A stretch of 13,991 nt of DNA. Origin: JBHIDQ01 sp046760155. GTDB lineage: Bacteria; Chloroflexota; Dehalococcoidia; Dehalococcoidales; RBG-16-60-22. Positions 6,737-13,991 of the stretch are shown piece by piece. Under the pieces are notes generated by a model, which saw only the letters and a list, made by a program, of their open reading frames with translations, did not search any database and was not told where the DNA came from. The translations under genes and the position numbers were made by a program. The DNA is taken from the NCBI GenBank assembly GCA_046760155.1, contig JBHIDQ010000039.1, positions 1 through 13,991 of the forward strand. The letters run 5' to 3'. Positions within the stretch are counted from its first letter, which is position 1; each line of letters begins with the position of its first letter.

Positions 6737-8329
6737 ATGGTAAATCCTTTATCATCTGTTGAAGGAGTCGGTGACAGGGTGTTTGAATATCTGGCACGTA
6801 CTTTTCCTGTCAGCTGCGAAAGTGATGAGTTTTTTTATTTTCCTCAAGTGCGGCTTACCGAACCTCAATGGGGTACCTGGGATTGCTTTTCTTCGGAATC
6901 GGTCACTGAAATTGTGCGGCGACTGTCAGCGTGGGAAGATGAGCTTGATATGCTGGCCTTAAATCAATCAGATTTGGAAGTGCAAATTGACATCGCTCTT
7001 CTTCAGAAGCTTGCCCGTACTCTCAGAGAGCAGTTATCCGAAGTCAGAATCTGGGAATCTCAGCCAACTTTTTACCTGACTCTGGTTTGTATTGGGCTGG
7101 TTGAAGCTATGGAGTCGGAAGACCCAGCGGCAAAACACGAGCGGGCGAGGAACCTGCCCGCTTTTCTGGAGCAGGCCAGCCGCAATCTTAAAGATGTTCC
7201 CGTTCTGTTTCGGGATATCGGCTTGGAAATGGTCTCAGATACCAGGAATTACCTCATTTTCTTGGAAAATACATTACCGGAACTAAAACATACTCTGGCG
7301 GCTCTGGACAGATTTGATGATGCGCTCAAGAAGGTAGCAACACGCGAGGATTTTCTTCTGCCCCGAGACCTCTTGGAACGCGTAATTCGTTTTCACATCA
7401 ATTGCAACCTGGACATACAGGGAGTTAACCACGTACTGGACCAGGAAATTAATGATATGCGGCAGATTTTAGATAAGGAGGCAAGAAACCTAGTCTCAGA
7501 GCAATTTAATATGCCGTGTCCTCATCCGCTGTGGTCAGAAGCACTGCAAAGCATTCCAATACCTACGGTAAGAAAAGAAAGGCTGATTGGCCTTTTTCGG
7601 GAAGAAGTAAATAAGCTGGCCAAACATTGCCTGAAGCAAGGACTGGTTTCGCAGAGCTTGGTTTCCTCCTGTCCGGTTCACGTGGCTTCAATGCCCTCCT
7701 TTCTTTTCGCAATCCGCATCGGTGCCAGCTACAGCATAGCACCCAAGCATCCGCCCTCTGGGGGGAAGTTCTATGTACGCACCAAATATATTGCGGATAA
7801 GGCACAGCGGGGTTATCTTCGTGAATACAAGATGACCTGCGCTCATGAGACTTATCCCGGTCATCACCTTTTGGATACCTCACGCTGGAACCTCTCCAGA
7901 ACTTTACGCCGTGCTGTGGAACAGCCAATTTTTTATGAGGGATGGGCCTGCTTCGCCGAAGAGCTTATGAAACTTACCGGATATTTCTCTGATCCCAGCG
8001 ACCGTCTGTTACTGGCCAAACGCCGGTTTCAGCATGCCATAAGAAGCAAGGTGGATATAGGTCTTCAGACGGGAGCAATGAGTATTCCAACTGCTGCTGA
8101 GCACTTAAAAGAAACGGGTATCAGCACGGAACGGGCGATGTTTTCAGCACGAAAATATACCTTGAATCCAGGATACCAACTGTGTTACACTCTAGGCTTA
8201 CGCCGTTTCCTGGACTTGTTTCACCGGTACGGCGGGGATAATTTGCCAAAATTCGTACACATGGTATTAAATCAGGGAGAAATACATTTTGCGGACCTTG
8301 AAAAGATACTGCAAAATACTAATAATTAG
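6737..8329 (+). CDS. DUF885-family metallopeptidase-like protein
   Basis: Protein of 530 residues, close to the usual 550-600 of DUF885 proteins, a family related to zinc metallopeptidases and mostly uncharacterised. The diagnostic part is in the last third: HETYPGHH at 370-377 as the likely zinc and catalytic motif, FYEGWACFAEEL at about 399-410 giving the further glutamate, and YTLNPGYQLCYTLG (about 474-487) near the end. The N-terminal two-thirds are helical without clear motifs. There is no signal peptide, so it should act in the cytoplasm, unlike many lipoprotein members. ATG 6737 is chosen because GGGAG lies eight bases upstream; a TTG at 6698 would add 13 residues with no ribosome site. 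It is followed after 61 bases by the ATP-grasp gene in the same direction, so an operon is likely. A role in hydrolysing a peptide or amide is inferred. Confidence 0.9.
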   Translation: MVNPLSSVEGVGDRVFEYLARTFPVSCESDEFFYFPQVRLTEPQWGTWDCFSSESVTEIVRRLSAWEDELDMLALNQSDLEVQIDIALLQKLARTLREQLSEVRIWESQPTFYLTLVCIGLVEAMESEDPAAKHERARNLPAFLEQASRNLKDVPVLFRDIGLEMVSDTRNYLIFLENTLPELKHTLAALDRFDDALKKVATREDFLLPRDLLERVIRFHINCNLDIQGVNHVLDQEINDMRQILDKEARNLVSEQFNMPCPHPLWSEALQSIPIPTVRKERLIGLFREEVNKLAKHCLKQGLVSQSLVSSCPVHVASMPSFLFAIRIGASYSIAPKHPPSGGKFYVRTKYIADKAQRGYLREYKMTCAHETYPGHHLLDTSRWNLSRTLRRAVEQPIFYEGWACFAEELMKLTGYFSDPSDRLLLAKRRFQHAIRSKVDIGLQTGAMSIPTAAEHLKETGISTERAMFSARKYTLNPGYQLCYTLGLRRFLDLFHRYGGDNLPKFVHMVLNQGEIHFADLEKILQNTNN

Positions 8330-8390
8330 TTCTGTTATTGTCACTGGCTTGGGCTCTTAAATCACGAATAAACCTGAGGGAAGGGCAGTT

Positions 8391-9788
8391 TTGAATAAAT
8401 TTCTGGGCTATCATTCAGAATGGAATCTGGGGAGTCCGGGAGGTTGGGATTATCAGCGAATCACGCAGATAATTGGCAAAGCGGTCTGGAAGGAACACTT
8501 TCGGGAGCATTGCGTTGGCGTGGATCTGGACTTTGACCACCCACTACTGCATCCGGTGAATGGCTTTGTCAATATGCTGCAAGAAGCGTCTCGCTTATGG
8601 GAAGGCGATGCCCCCGGTTTTATCGCTGTAGTTGCCGAAGAGGAGACACTGGAAGACGTCGTTGAAAATAAAAACCTGGTCGCCCATTTGAACGCCATAG
8701 ATGGACTGTCCAGTGCTCTCATGGCGCCGCAGGAACTAGAGCAAAAAGAGGGAAGCATCTGCTGGCAAGGTAAACCGGTGTCCGTCATCTTCATGGACTT
8801 TAATACGAACGTTCTGCTGGATTTGCACCGCAAGCATAACTTGGCTCCCCTGCTCCAGGCAGTGCGGGAAGGCAGAGTAATCAATCCCAGAGGCACGGAA
8901 CCGATCAATGCCAAAAGTATCTTTGAAGTTATTACCGAGCCCAGGAATAGCGGGCGTTTCCACAAGGAGACCATTCAACGAACCCCTTGGACGCGCCAGT
9001 TTTATCCTCGTCAAACTCAAGGTCCAAATGGAGACCATATCTCGGATCTTGTCGAGTGGACCCGGTCAAATTGGGATAATCTGGTACTGAAGCCGGAGCG
9101 CGGCTATTCTGGAAAAGGAATAGGTGTAGGCGGAATACACCAAGATATTGATGACATCATAAATCAGGCACTCAAAGATGGCGCTTATGGCGATTATATT
9201 GTTCAAGAAAAAATTCCGCTTAATCTTTGGACGGAGAGTATGCCCGAGCTGGATTTGGAAAACCATAGTGTCAGAGAGGTTCATTGCCAAACGGATTTCC
9301 GGTGTTTGTTCGGCCCGAAAGGTTTGTTTGGCTTTCTGTGCCGATATGGTGGCGTACCGACAAATGTCGGCAGTGGTGGCGGAGTCCAACCTCTCGCTGT
9401 CTTACGCTCAGAAATGAGTATAGGTGAGGCAACAGAAAGGATTAACGAAGCAATTCTGAACCTGGACTACGACAGTGTACTGGAAGCCGTAGAACATCAG
9501 CAGAAAATGGCGATGGCTCATCATTTTACCTATCTTCTGGGACCCATTAAAATCGCACTGCGGCCTCGTTTGATAACTGCTGGCCAGATGAAAGCCCTGG
9601 AAGTATATTGCGCTGGCATCTGGTCTGATTGCTTGACCTTGGAAAAAATGTGGTTATCCGGTGAATTGGACGTAATGGTGAATATCGAAGCTGAAGAGCT
9701 TGAAATCATACGTTCCCAACCATGGGGAGGGTCACCGGCCATCTTTGCCTCAGACGGATTATTTAGTTTTGGGGCGCACGTAAAATGA
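8391..9788 (+). CDS. ATP-grasp ligase-like protein, circularly permuted type
   Basis: Protein of 465 residues with ATP-grasp features. LVLKPERGYSGKGIGVGG (231-248) is the nucleotide-binding strand and glycine loop, IVQEKI (270-275) is the hinge strand with Glu273, and REVHCQTDFR (295-304) with NVGSGGGVQP (325-334) supplies the Arg, Asp and Asn expected at the magnesium site. The order of elements, with INPRGTEPINAKSIFEV (164-180) before the loop, recalls the circularly permuted ATP-grasp group related to glutathionylspermidine synthase. Such enzymes join a carboxylate to an amine via an acyl phosphate. The substrate is unknown. The start is TTG 8391, after GAGGGAAGGGC; no in-frame ATG fits better. 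The end overlaps the methyltransferase start by four bases (ATGA), so the two are translated together. A scavenging or non-enzymatic relative cannot be excluded. Confidence 0.85.
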   Translation: MNKFLGYHSEWNLGSPGGWDYQRITQIIGKAVWKEHFREHCVGVDLDFDHPLLHPVNGFVNMLQEASRLWEGDAPGFIAVVAEEETLEDVVENKNLVAHLNAIDGLSSALMAPQELEQKEGSICWQGKPVSVIFMDFNTNVLLDLHRKHNLAPLLQAVREGRVINPRGTEPINAKSIFEVITEPRNSGRFHKETIQRTPWTRQFYPRQTQGPNGDHISDLVEWTRSNWDNLVLKPERGYSGKGIGVGGIHQDIDDIINQALKDGAYGDYIVQEKIPLNLWTESMPELDLENHSVREVHCQTDFRCLFGPKGLFGFLCRYGGVPTNVGSGGGVQPLAVLRSEMSIGEATERINEAILNLDYDSVLEAVEHQQKMAMAHHFTYLLGPIKIALRPRLITAGQMKALEVYCAGIWSDCLTLEKMWLSGELDVMVNIEAEELEIIRSQPWGGSPAIFASDGLFSFGAHVK

Positions 9789-10564
9789 ACATCCAGGTAG
9801 ATGATAATTGGTGGCAGGAACTTTTCGACGAAATTTATCTGCTGACCGATGCCCGCTCAGTTGATGATGAAAAGCTAACCCGCCGGGAAGTGGATTTCCT
9901 TGTCGAGACGCTGGAATTGGATAAATCGGCTTCAATTCTTGACTTGTGTGGGGGGAATGGTCGGCATTCTCTGGAACTTTCCCGGCGTGGTTTTCAGAAG
10001 GTAACCGTGCTGGACTATTCCAGTTACCTTATAAAGCTTGGCGAAAAAAGGGCCAGAGAGGAGGGGCTAGATACCATTTTCATTCAGGGCGATGCCCGAA
10101 ATACCAGTTTGTCCGGACAGAACTTCCGGTTCATCATTATTATGGCCAGTTCCTTTGGCTACTTTGTGAATGAAGACGAAAATAAAAAAATCCTTAATGA
10201 GGCGTTTCGCCTGCTCATGTCCGGAGGAACATTACTGCTAGACCTTCCTGATAGGGATTATGTTTTACAAAACTTCAAACCATATTCCAATCATAAGGTA
10301 AATGAAGAGCTTACTGTTAATCGTGAAAGAGAACTCGGCGATGATATTATTTACAGTCGAGAAACAGTCAGGTCTAAAAAGTGGGGCTGTATCCGAGATA
10401 GAACTTACTGTACCCGTCTTTACAGCCCAGAAAAAATATCAGACTTGTTATCTTCGGTAGGTTTTGCTTCCGTATCTTGTGAGAGGGATTTTATGAATCG
10501 TGAAGCAGAAGGGGACTATGGATGTATGACCAATCGGATGATTGTCATGGCAAAAAAGAATTGA
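9785..10564 (+). CDS. Class I SAM-dependent methyltransferase
   Basis: Methyltransferase of 259 residues with a Rossmann-like SAM-binding fold. Motif I is ILDLCGGNGRHSLELSRRG (51-69), the acidic residue at the end of strand 2 is Asp77 in TVLDYS, and GDAR (102-105) is the adenine-contact motif. FIIIMASSFGYF (116-127) matches strand 4 and its following loop, and GGTLLLDLPD (147-156) matches strand 5. The acceptor cannot be deduced; the C-terminal half has no named domain. The DLCGGNGRH form of motif I is common in small-molecule methyltransferases. Its start lies inside the last codons of the ATP-grasp gene, so the proteins are made in step and probably act on the same molecule. No terminator is visible before the next gene, 101 bases on. 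Confidence 0.93.
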   Translation: MNIQVDDNWWQELFDEIYLLTDARSVDDEKLTRREVDFLVETLELDKSASILDLCGGNGRHSLELSRRGFQKVTVLDYSSYLIKLGEKRAREEGLDTIFIQGDARNTSLSGQNFRFIIIMASSFGYFVNEDENKKILNEAFRLLMSGGTLLLDLPDRDYVLQNFKPYSNHKVNEELTVNRERELGDDIIYSRETVRSKKWGCIRDRTYCTRLYSPEKISDLLSSVGFASVSCERDFMNREAEGDYGCMTNRMIVMAKKN

Positions 10565-10665
10565 GAAGCACTAAACGCAATCTCTTCAGGGGACTAAAGT
10601 ATGAACCGCAAGTGAATGATGGAGCGAAACAATAGGGTACAAAATTTAAAAAAGGAGGCTAGAAA

Positions 10666-12423
10666 ATGAAATTAACCGGTGGAGAGATTATCGCTGAATA
10701 TCTGATTAAAGAAGGGATACCTTATATTGTTGGTATACCCGGTCATGGTATTTTGGGATTGATTGATGCTTTTAAGGGTAAAGAAGATAAAATAAAAGTC
10801 ATCCAAGTAAGACACGAGCAGTCGGCGGTTCATTTTGCTGATGGTTATTACCGTGTCACCGGGAAACCATTGGCCGTTTTCACTTCCATCGGTCCGGGGG
10901 CGGTTAATACGGCGGTAGGTGTGGCGACATGTTATGTGGATTCAACCCCGGTGCTGTTAATCACCGGTGAAACCCATACTTATATGTTCGGTAGGGGAGT
11001 TCTGCAAGAAATCGAGAGAACTCACGATGCTAATTTCCCGAGAATGCTCGAGCCGGTGGTTAAGCGATGGTGGCAGGCGACGGCAGCCGAACAATTACCC
11101 GAGATTTTGGAGAAAGCCTTTAACCAAATGCTTTCCGGCAGGAGGGGGCCGGTGCTTATCAGTTTACCGATGGATGTCCAGTCTGAATCTGCCGATGTCG
11201 AAATAAGCAAGGCGAAAAGGAGAGCCGAAAATAGATTTTTCGGAGATCCCAAAGATATAGACGAAGCAATTGGTCTCCTGCTCAAGGCAAAGAGACCGGT
11301 AATTCTGGCTGGTGGCGGGATGATAACTTCTGAAGCCTCCTCGGAATTAAAGGAACTGGCTGAATTCCTGCAAGCGGCGGTGATTACGACCATGATGGGT
11401 AAGAGTTCTTTCCCGGAGGACCATCCACTATATGCTTGGCATACTGGCTCCAAAGGCACCAGTTGCGGGAATAAAATTTCATCTACCGCCGATGTCCTGT
11501 TGGCCGTAGGTTGTAGATTTGCTGACCTGACTACTTCCTCCTACCGGAAAGGGGTAAGTTTTTCTATCCCGCCGACGAAATTAATCCACGTAGATATAGA
11601 CCCCGGAGAGATCGGTAAAAATTATCCCGTTGCAGTTGGCATCATAGGAGATGCCAAATCGGTAATGCAGCAGCTTATCGAAAAACTGAAGAATTCAAGT
11701 AAGCCCTTAAAGAGAGATAGTTATGTTGAAGAGATTCAGCGGCTTAAGGATGAATGGTTCCAATCGCTGCGAGAATTAAGGGAATCAAATAAGGTGCCCA
11801 TGACTATTTCCCGATTCTTGAAGGAATTGCGGGAATTCTTGCCTAGAGACGGGATAGTACTGACTTCGGCAGGTCATCCCCAAGCGCAAGTTTTGCAGGA
11901 ACTTCCTCTTTATGCACCGCGGACTTTAGTCACCAGCGGCGGTTTCTCCACAATGGGATTTGTGGTGCCGGCAGCACTGGGCGTTAAACTGGCTGCTGGA
12001 GAAAGACTAGTCATTGGAGTTATTGGAGATGGCGATTTTCTAATGACTATCCAGGAATTGGCTACTGCCGTTCAATATAATTTACCGGTAGTTTACGCGG
12101 TATTGAATAACATAGGATGGATTTCGATAAGAGACCTTCAACTTGATATGTTTGGTAAAGAAAGAGGGATAAGTACTGAGTTCTTTAATAGGAAAGGAGA
12201 ACTTTATTCTCCTGATTTTGCGGCCATTGCCCAAGCTTTTGGTGCCTATGGTGAGAGAATCCAGAAAGGTGAGGAAGTGAAACCGGCCTTAGAACGAGCT
12301 TTTGCCTCTGGTAAACCGGTGGTAATTGAGGTAATGGTTAATCGGGAATACCCTTATTCTGCCGGTAAAGTTGCTGGTCAGTGGGATGTTCCAGTTCCGG
12401 CTTACTTGAAGAAGAGCCCATAA
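10666..12423 (+). CDS. Thiamine-diphosphate enzyme, acetolactate synthase-like
   Basis: ThDP-dependent enzyme of 585 residues with the three domains of the acetolactate synthase/pyruvate oxidase group. The N-terminal pyrimidine-binding domain (about 1-170) has the activating Glu51 in VRHEQSAVHFADGY. The central domain (about 190-340) has VILAGGG (212-218) and HVDIDPGEIG (308-317). The C-terminal domain holds the cofactor motif from GDGDF (454-458) to NN (481-482). These enzymes make a carbanion from a 2-oxo acid and transfer it to an acceptor, or decarboxylate. No small regulatory subunit gene (ilvN/ilvH type) or ilvC lies beside it, so ordinary branched-chain amino acid synthesis is less likely and a catabolic 2-oxo acid or sulfo-substrate role is possible. 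ATG 10666 follows AAGGAGG with seven bases of spacing, the strongest ribosome site in the window. It may be cotranscribed with the methyltransferase, though the 101-base gap leaves room for a promoter. Confidence 0.93.
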   Translation: MKLTGGEIIAEYLIKEGIPYIVGIPGHGILGLIDAFKGKEDKIKVIQVRHEQSAVHFADGYYRVTGKPLAVFTSIGPGAVNTAVGVATCYVDSTPVLLITGETHTYMFGRGVLQEIERTHDANFPRMLEPVVKRWWQATAAEQLPEILEKAFNQMLSGRRGPVLISLPMDVQSESADVEISKAKRRAENRFFGDPKDIDEAIGLLLKAKRPVILAGGGMITSEASSELKELAEFLQAAVITTMMGKSSFPEDHPLYAWHTGSKGTSCGNKISSTADVLLAVGCRFADLTTSSYRKGVSFSIPPTKLIHVDIDPGEIGKNYPVAVGIIGDAKSVMQQLIEKLKNSSKPLKRDSYVEEIQRLKDEWFQSLRELRESNKVPMTISRFLKELREFLPRDGIVLTSAGHPQAQVLQELPLYAPRTLVTSGGFSTMGFVVPAALGVKLAAGERLVIGVIGDGDFLMTIQELATAVQYNLPVVYAVLNNIGWISIRDLQLDMFGKERGISTEFFNRKGELYSPDFAAIAQAFGAYGERIQKGEEVKPALERAFASGKPVVIEVMVNREYPYSAGKVAGQWDVPVPAYLKKSP

Positions 12424-12438
12424 ATCATAAGTCAGTCG

Positions 12439-12455
12439 CTAGAAGGCGATTCTAG
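12439..12455. repeat. Hairpin between convergent genes, overlapping the rraA-like stop
   Basis: CTAGAA and TTCTAG form a perfect six-base stem around GGCGA, in the 28-base gap between the ThDP gene and the convergent RraA-like gene; the right arm includes the latter's TAG stop. It could help termination in both directions, but there is no T run. Confidence 0.3.
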
Positions 12456-13120
12456 ATAATCCCTAGTTTCTTCGCTGTTTCACGAAAGGTGGAGCCCTTC
12501 TTCAGTTCTGCTTCGAATTTCTGCTCTAACCTTTCAATCCTTTGCGACTCTTTTAAGATTTCCGCGGCTTGTTCCATTGGAACCACGGCGACGCTGGTAT
12601 CATCGGCTACTATAATATCGCCCGGATTTACTCTTACGTCACATATTTTCACCGGACCATTCACGGTTAACCACTTGACCCTGGTTTGCCCTGAACGGGC
12701 ACAAGTATGAACCACATAGGCGGGAAAACGAAGAGATATAATTTGTTCCACATCACGAACTCCTCCGTCAACTACCATTCCCTCTACGCCCTTCAATTTC
12801 ATGGCTAAACTCCCCAAACCCCCCATAGTGGAAACTTCTTGTCCACCCATGTCGACAACCAGTATGTCTCCGGCTTTCATAAGGTCGATAGCTTCACCCA
12901 CAGGAAAATCAGACTTGCTATAGGTGCCGAGAGTTCCGACACACTCCTTCACCGTAAAAGCTGACCCAGCTATTCTAACTCCAGGCATTAAGCACCTGAG
13001 ACCATTGATAATGCCATTAATGCCCATCCGGTCCATTACAGTACCGATTGTACTCGTTGAGACCTCTTTAAAGCCATGAATTACACTTTTGGGTAATGTC
13101 TGCTTCGTCCTTATCTCCAT
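12452..13120 (-). CDS. RraA-family protein (HMG/CHA aldolase-like)
   Basis: Protein of 222 residues in the RraA fold family, which includes 4-hydroxy-4-methyl-2-oxoglutarate/oxaloacetacetate aldolases, oxaloacetate decarboxylases and the RNase E inhibitor RraA. The family core is clear: GEAIDLMKAGDILVVDMGG (75-93), then GGLGSLAMKLKGVEGMVVDG (100-119) and GGVRD (119-123), where Arg122 and Asp123 are the substrate- and metal-binding residues of the aldolases. DTSVAVVP (174-181) near the end is also typical. Retained Arg and Asp favour an enzyme over a pure regulator. The old annotation 'demethylmenaquinone methyltransferase' for this family is wrong. ATG 13120 is chosen because AGGAGGG lies seven bases upstream; the frame stays open to 13258, but those 46 codons contain the promoter. 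It converges on the ThDP gene and diverges from the M20 gene. A catabolic aldolase or decarboxylase working on a 2-oxo diacid is a fair guess. Confidence 0.93.
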   Translation of the reverse strand: MEIRTKQTLPKSVIHGFKEVSTSTIGTVMDRMGINGIINGLRCLMPGVRIAGSAFTVKECVGTLGTYSKSDFPVGEAIDLMKAGDILVVDMGGQEVSTMGGLGSLAMKLKGVEGMVVDGGVRDVEQIISLRFPAYVVHTCARSGQTRVKWLTVNGPVKICDVRVNPGDIIVADDTSVAVVPMEQAAEILKESQRIERLEQKFEAELKKGSTFRETAKKLGII

Positions 13121-13127
13121 AATAAGA

Positions 13128-13134
13128 CCCTCCT
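13128..13134 (-). promoter_or_regulatory. Ribosome binding site that fixes the RraA-like start
   Basis: AGGAGGG on the minus strand, seven bases before ATG 13120. It settles the start against the upstream in-frame ATG at 13258, which has no such site and lies before the promoter. Confidence 0.75.
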
Positions 13135-13168
13135 GATAACGGGGATTTCCCACTTCAACTTCGCACCG

Positions 13169-13197
13169 ATAATATACGCATTGGGCTTGGCTGTCAA
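13169..13197 (-). promoter_or_regulatory. Sigma-70-type promoter of the RraA-like gene
   Basis: On the minus strand a perfect TTGACA (complement of 13192-13197) and TATTAT (complement of 13169-13174) are exactly 17 bases apart. Predicted start near 13162, with a leader of about 42 bases containing the ribosome site. Confidence 0.65.
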
Positions 13198-13252
13198 GTT
13201 GGCTCAGGGGTCGGGCTTGGACGCGACAGTCCTTAAGTACCGGTTCGGTGGG

Positions 13253-13281
13253 TTGCAATTTGGCGCTTAATGAATGATAAT
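13253..13281 (+). promoter_or_regulatory. Putative promoter of the M20 amidohydrolase gene
   Basis: TTGCAA (13253-13258) and GATAAT (13276-13281) are 17 bases apart, with four and five of six consensus matches. Predicted start near 13288. The ATG at 13270 would then lie upstream of the transcript, which supports the later TTG start at 13327. Confidence 0.45.
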
Positions 13282-13326
13282 AGGCATTGTAATAGTCAGC
13301 AATTTATCTCCAGTGCGGAGAGGAGT

Positions 13327-13991
13327 TTGGATACCGCAGAATTAAAGACTTTGGTTGTCAGTGAAATAGACAACCGCCGCCAACAGCTTAATGAGTTGAG
13401 TCTGAAAATACACGCTAACCCTGAGGTCGCTTTCCAAGAGGTCAAGTCAGCAAACTGGTTAATCGAGTACCTGAGGGAAAAAGGCTTCTCTATCAAACAG
13501 GGTATCTGCGGGCTAGCTACCGCTTTCCGGGCAAGTTATGGACAAGGTAAGCCAGCTATCGCTATCTTGGCTGAGTACGATGCTTTACCGAAACTTGGTC
13601 ATGCTTGTGGCCATAACTTAATCGCTACCAGCGCCGTTGGCGCTGGAGTGGCGGCCAAGTTAGCCATAGACAGGTTCGGGGGTACCATTCTGGTTATCGG
13701 CACGCCAGGTGAGGAGATGTACGGGGGCAAGGTGATTATGGCTAATAAAGGTGCCTTTGACGATGTGGATATGGTGATGATGGTACATCCGGCGGGGCTG
13801 AATACTGCGGCCACCCGGTTTCTTGCCTGCCAGGCATTGGAAGTTGAATTTTTTGGCAAAGCGGCTCACGCGGCGGCTCGACCCGAGGTAGGCATCAATG
13901 CCTTGGAAGCAATGCTTCAGTCCTTTGCCGCCATTAATTCGCTCCGGCAGCACATTAAGGATAGCGCTCGCATCCACGGTATTATTACCGA
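13327..13991 (+). CDS. M20-family amidohydrolase/peptidase, 3' end cut by window
   Basis: Zinc-dependent amidohydrolase of the M20D group (AbgB, hippurate hydrolase and PM20D2-like), which cleaves N-acyl or aminoacyl amides in the cytoplasm. The frame runs off the right edge; 221 residues remain of about 390-440. Family signatures counted from TTG 13327: IHANPE (28-33), LAEYDALP (81-88), GHACGHN (91-97) with metal-binding Cys94 and His96, GTPGEE (125-130) with Glu129 and Glu130, VHP with His154, and FFGKAAHAA leading into the dimerisation domain. GAFDDVD before the VHP motif is typical of the PM20D2/AbgB-like branch. The start is uncertain: TTG 13327 has GGAG six bases upstream and gives the usual N-terminal length, whereas ATG 13270 adds 19 atypical residues, lacks a ribosome site and overlaps the predicted promoter. 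The gene is divergent from the RraA-like gene. Confidence 0.9.
   Translation, partial: MDTAELKTLVVSEIDNRRQQLNELSLKIHANPEVAFQEVKSANWLIEYLREKGFSIKQGICGLATAFRASYGQGKPAIAILAEYDALPKLGHACGHNLIATSAVGAGVAAKLAIDRFGGTILVIGTPGEEMYGGKVIMANKGAFDDVDMVMMVHPAGLNTAATRFLACQALEVEFFGKAAHAAARPEVGINALEAMLQSFAAINSLRQHIKDSARIHGIIT

Noticed and set aside
7563..7928. Antisense open frame of 121 codons inside the DUF885 gene
   Set aside because: Lies opposite the HETYPGHH catalytic region; translation is Arg/Pro-rich with no motif.
8453..8974. Antisense open frame of 173 codons inside the ATP-grasp gene
   Set aside because: Low-complexity Ser/Arg-rich translation, no ribosome site, and the sense strand has clear domain motifs.
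10565..10665. Promoter for the ThDP gene
   Set aside because: TTGAGA at 10561 and TACAAA at 10639 are not at usable spacing from partner elements, so no promoter is called.
11022..11459. Antisense open frame of 145 codons inside the ThDP gene
   Set aside because: Shadow of a well-supported gene; no motifs and no start signals.
13121..13258. 46-codon N-terminal extension of the RraA-like gene
   Set aside because: The open frame is real, but the extension holds a TTGACA-17-TATTAT promoter and the internal ATG has an ideal AGGAGGG site; the family starts at that ATG.
13270..13326. ATG at 13270 as start of the M20 gene
   Set aside because: It has no ribosome site, adds residues unlike the family, and overlaps the -10 region of the likely promoter. 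It remains a weaker alternative.

Overview
The window reads as a densely coded stretch of bacterial chromosome with 13 protein genes, two of them cut by the window edges. I see no RNA genes, insertion sequences or CRISPR array. Strong AGGAGG-type ribosome sites, some TTG starts, sigma-70-like promoters, an OmpR-type two-component pair and a dicluster ferredoxin fit an anaerobic or facultative bacterium. The protein style suggests Chloroflexota (Dehalococcoidia-like) or Clostridia. This placement is an impression from the sequence, not a database result.

Layout. 1-972 (+): C-terminal five-sixths of an iron-type alcohol dehydrogenase. 974-3207 (-): sensor kinase followed by an OmpR/PhoB response regulator, converging on the dehydrogenase. 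3343-4218 (+): EamA/DMT-type membrane transporter, divergent from the kinase and apparently leaderless. 4363-5711 (+): a two-gene Fe-S unit, a dicluster ferredoxin-domain protein overlapping by one base with an uncharacterised Cys/His-rich protein; its promoter is followed at once by a terminator-like hairpin. 5817-6587 (-): SDR oxidoreductase, converging on the Fe-S unit across a nested inverted repeat. 6737-10564 (+): a DUF885 metallopeptidase-like protein, an ATP-grasp ligase-like protein and a class I SAM methyltransferase, the last two overlapping by ATGA. 10666-12423 (+): an acetolactate-synthase-like ThDP enzyme. 12452-13120 (-): an RraA/HMG-aldolase-like protein. 13327-13991 (+): the N-terminal part of an M20 amidohydrolase, divergent from rraA with back-to-back promoters.

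How the genes may work together. The dehydrogenase, SDR, ThDP enzyme, RraA-like aldolase and M20 amidohydrolase are the kinds of enzyme used to break down carboxylated or amide-containing organic compounds. The Fe-S pair resembles, from memory, the ferredoxin-type 6-hydroxynicotinate reductase family. A catabolic region is therefore plausible, but no complete pathway can be read here. The least explained unit is the DUF885 / ATP-grasp / methyltransferase cassette, which has the parts for making, methylating and hydrolysing an amide-linked small molecule or peptide; that reading is inference.
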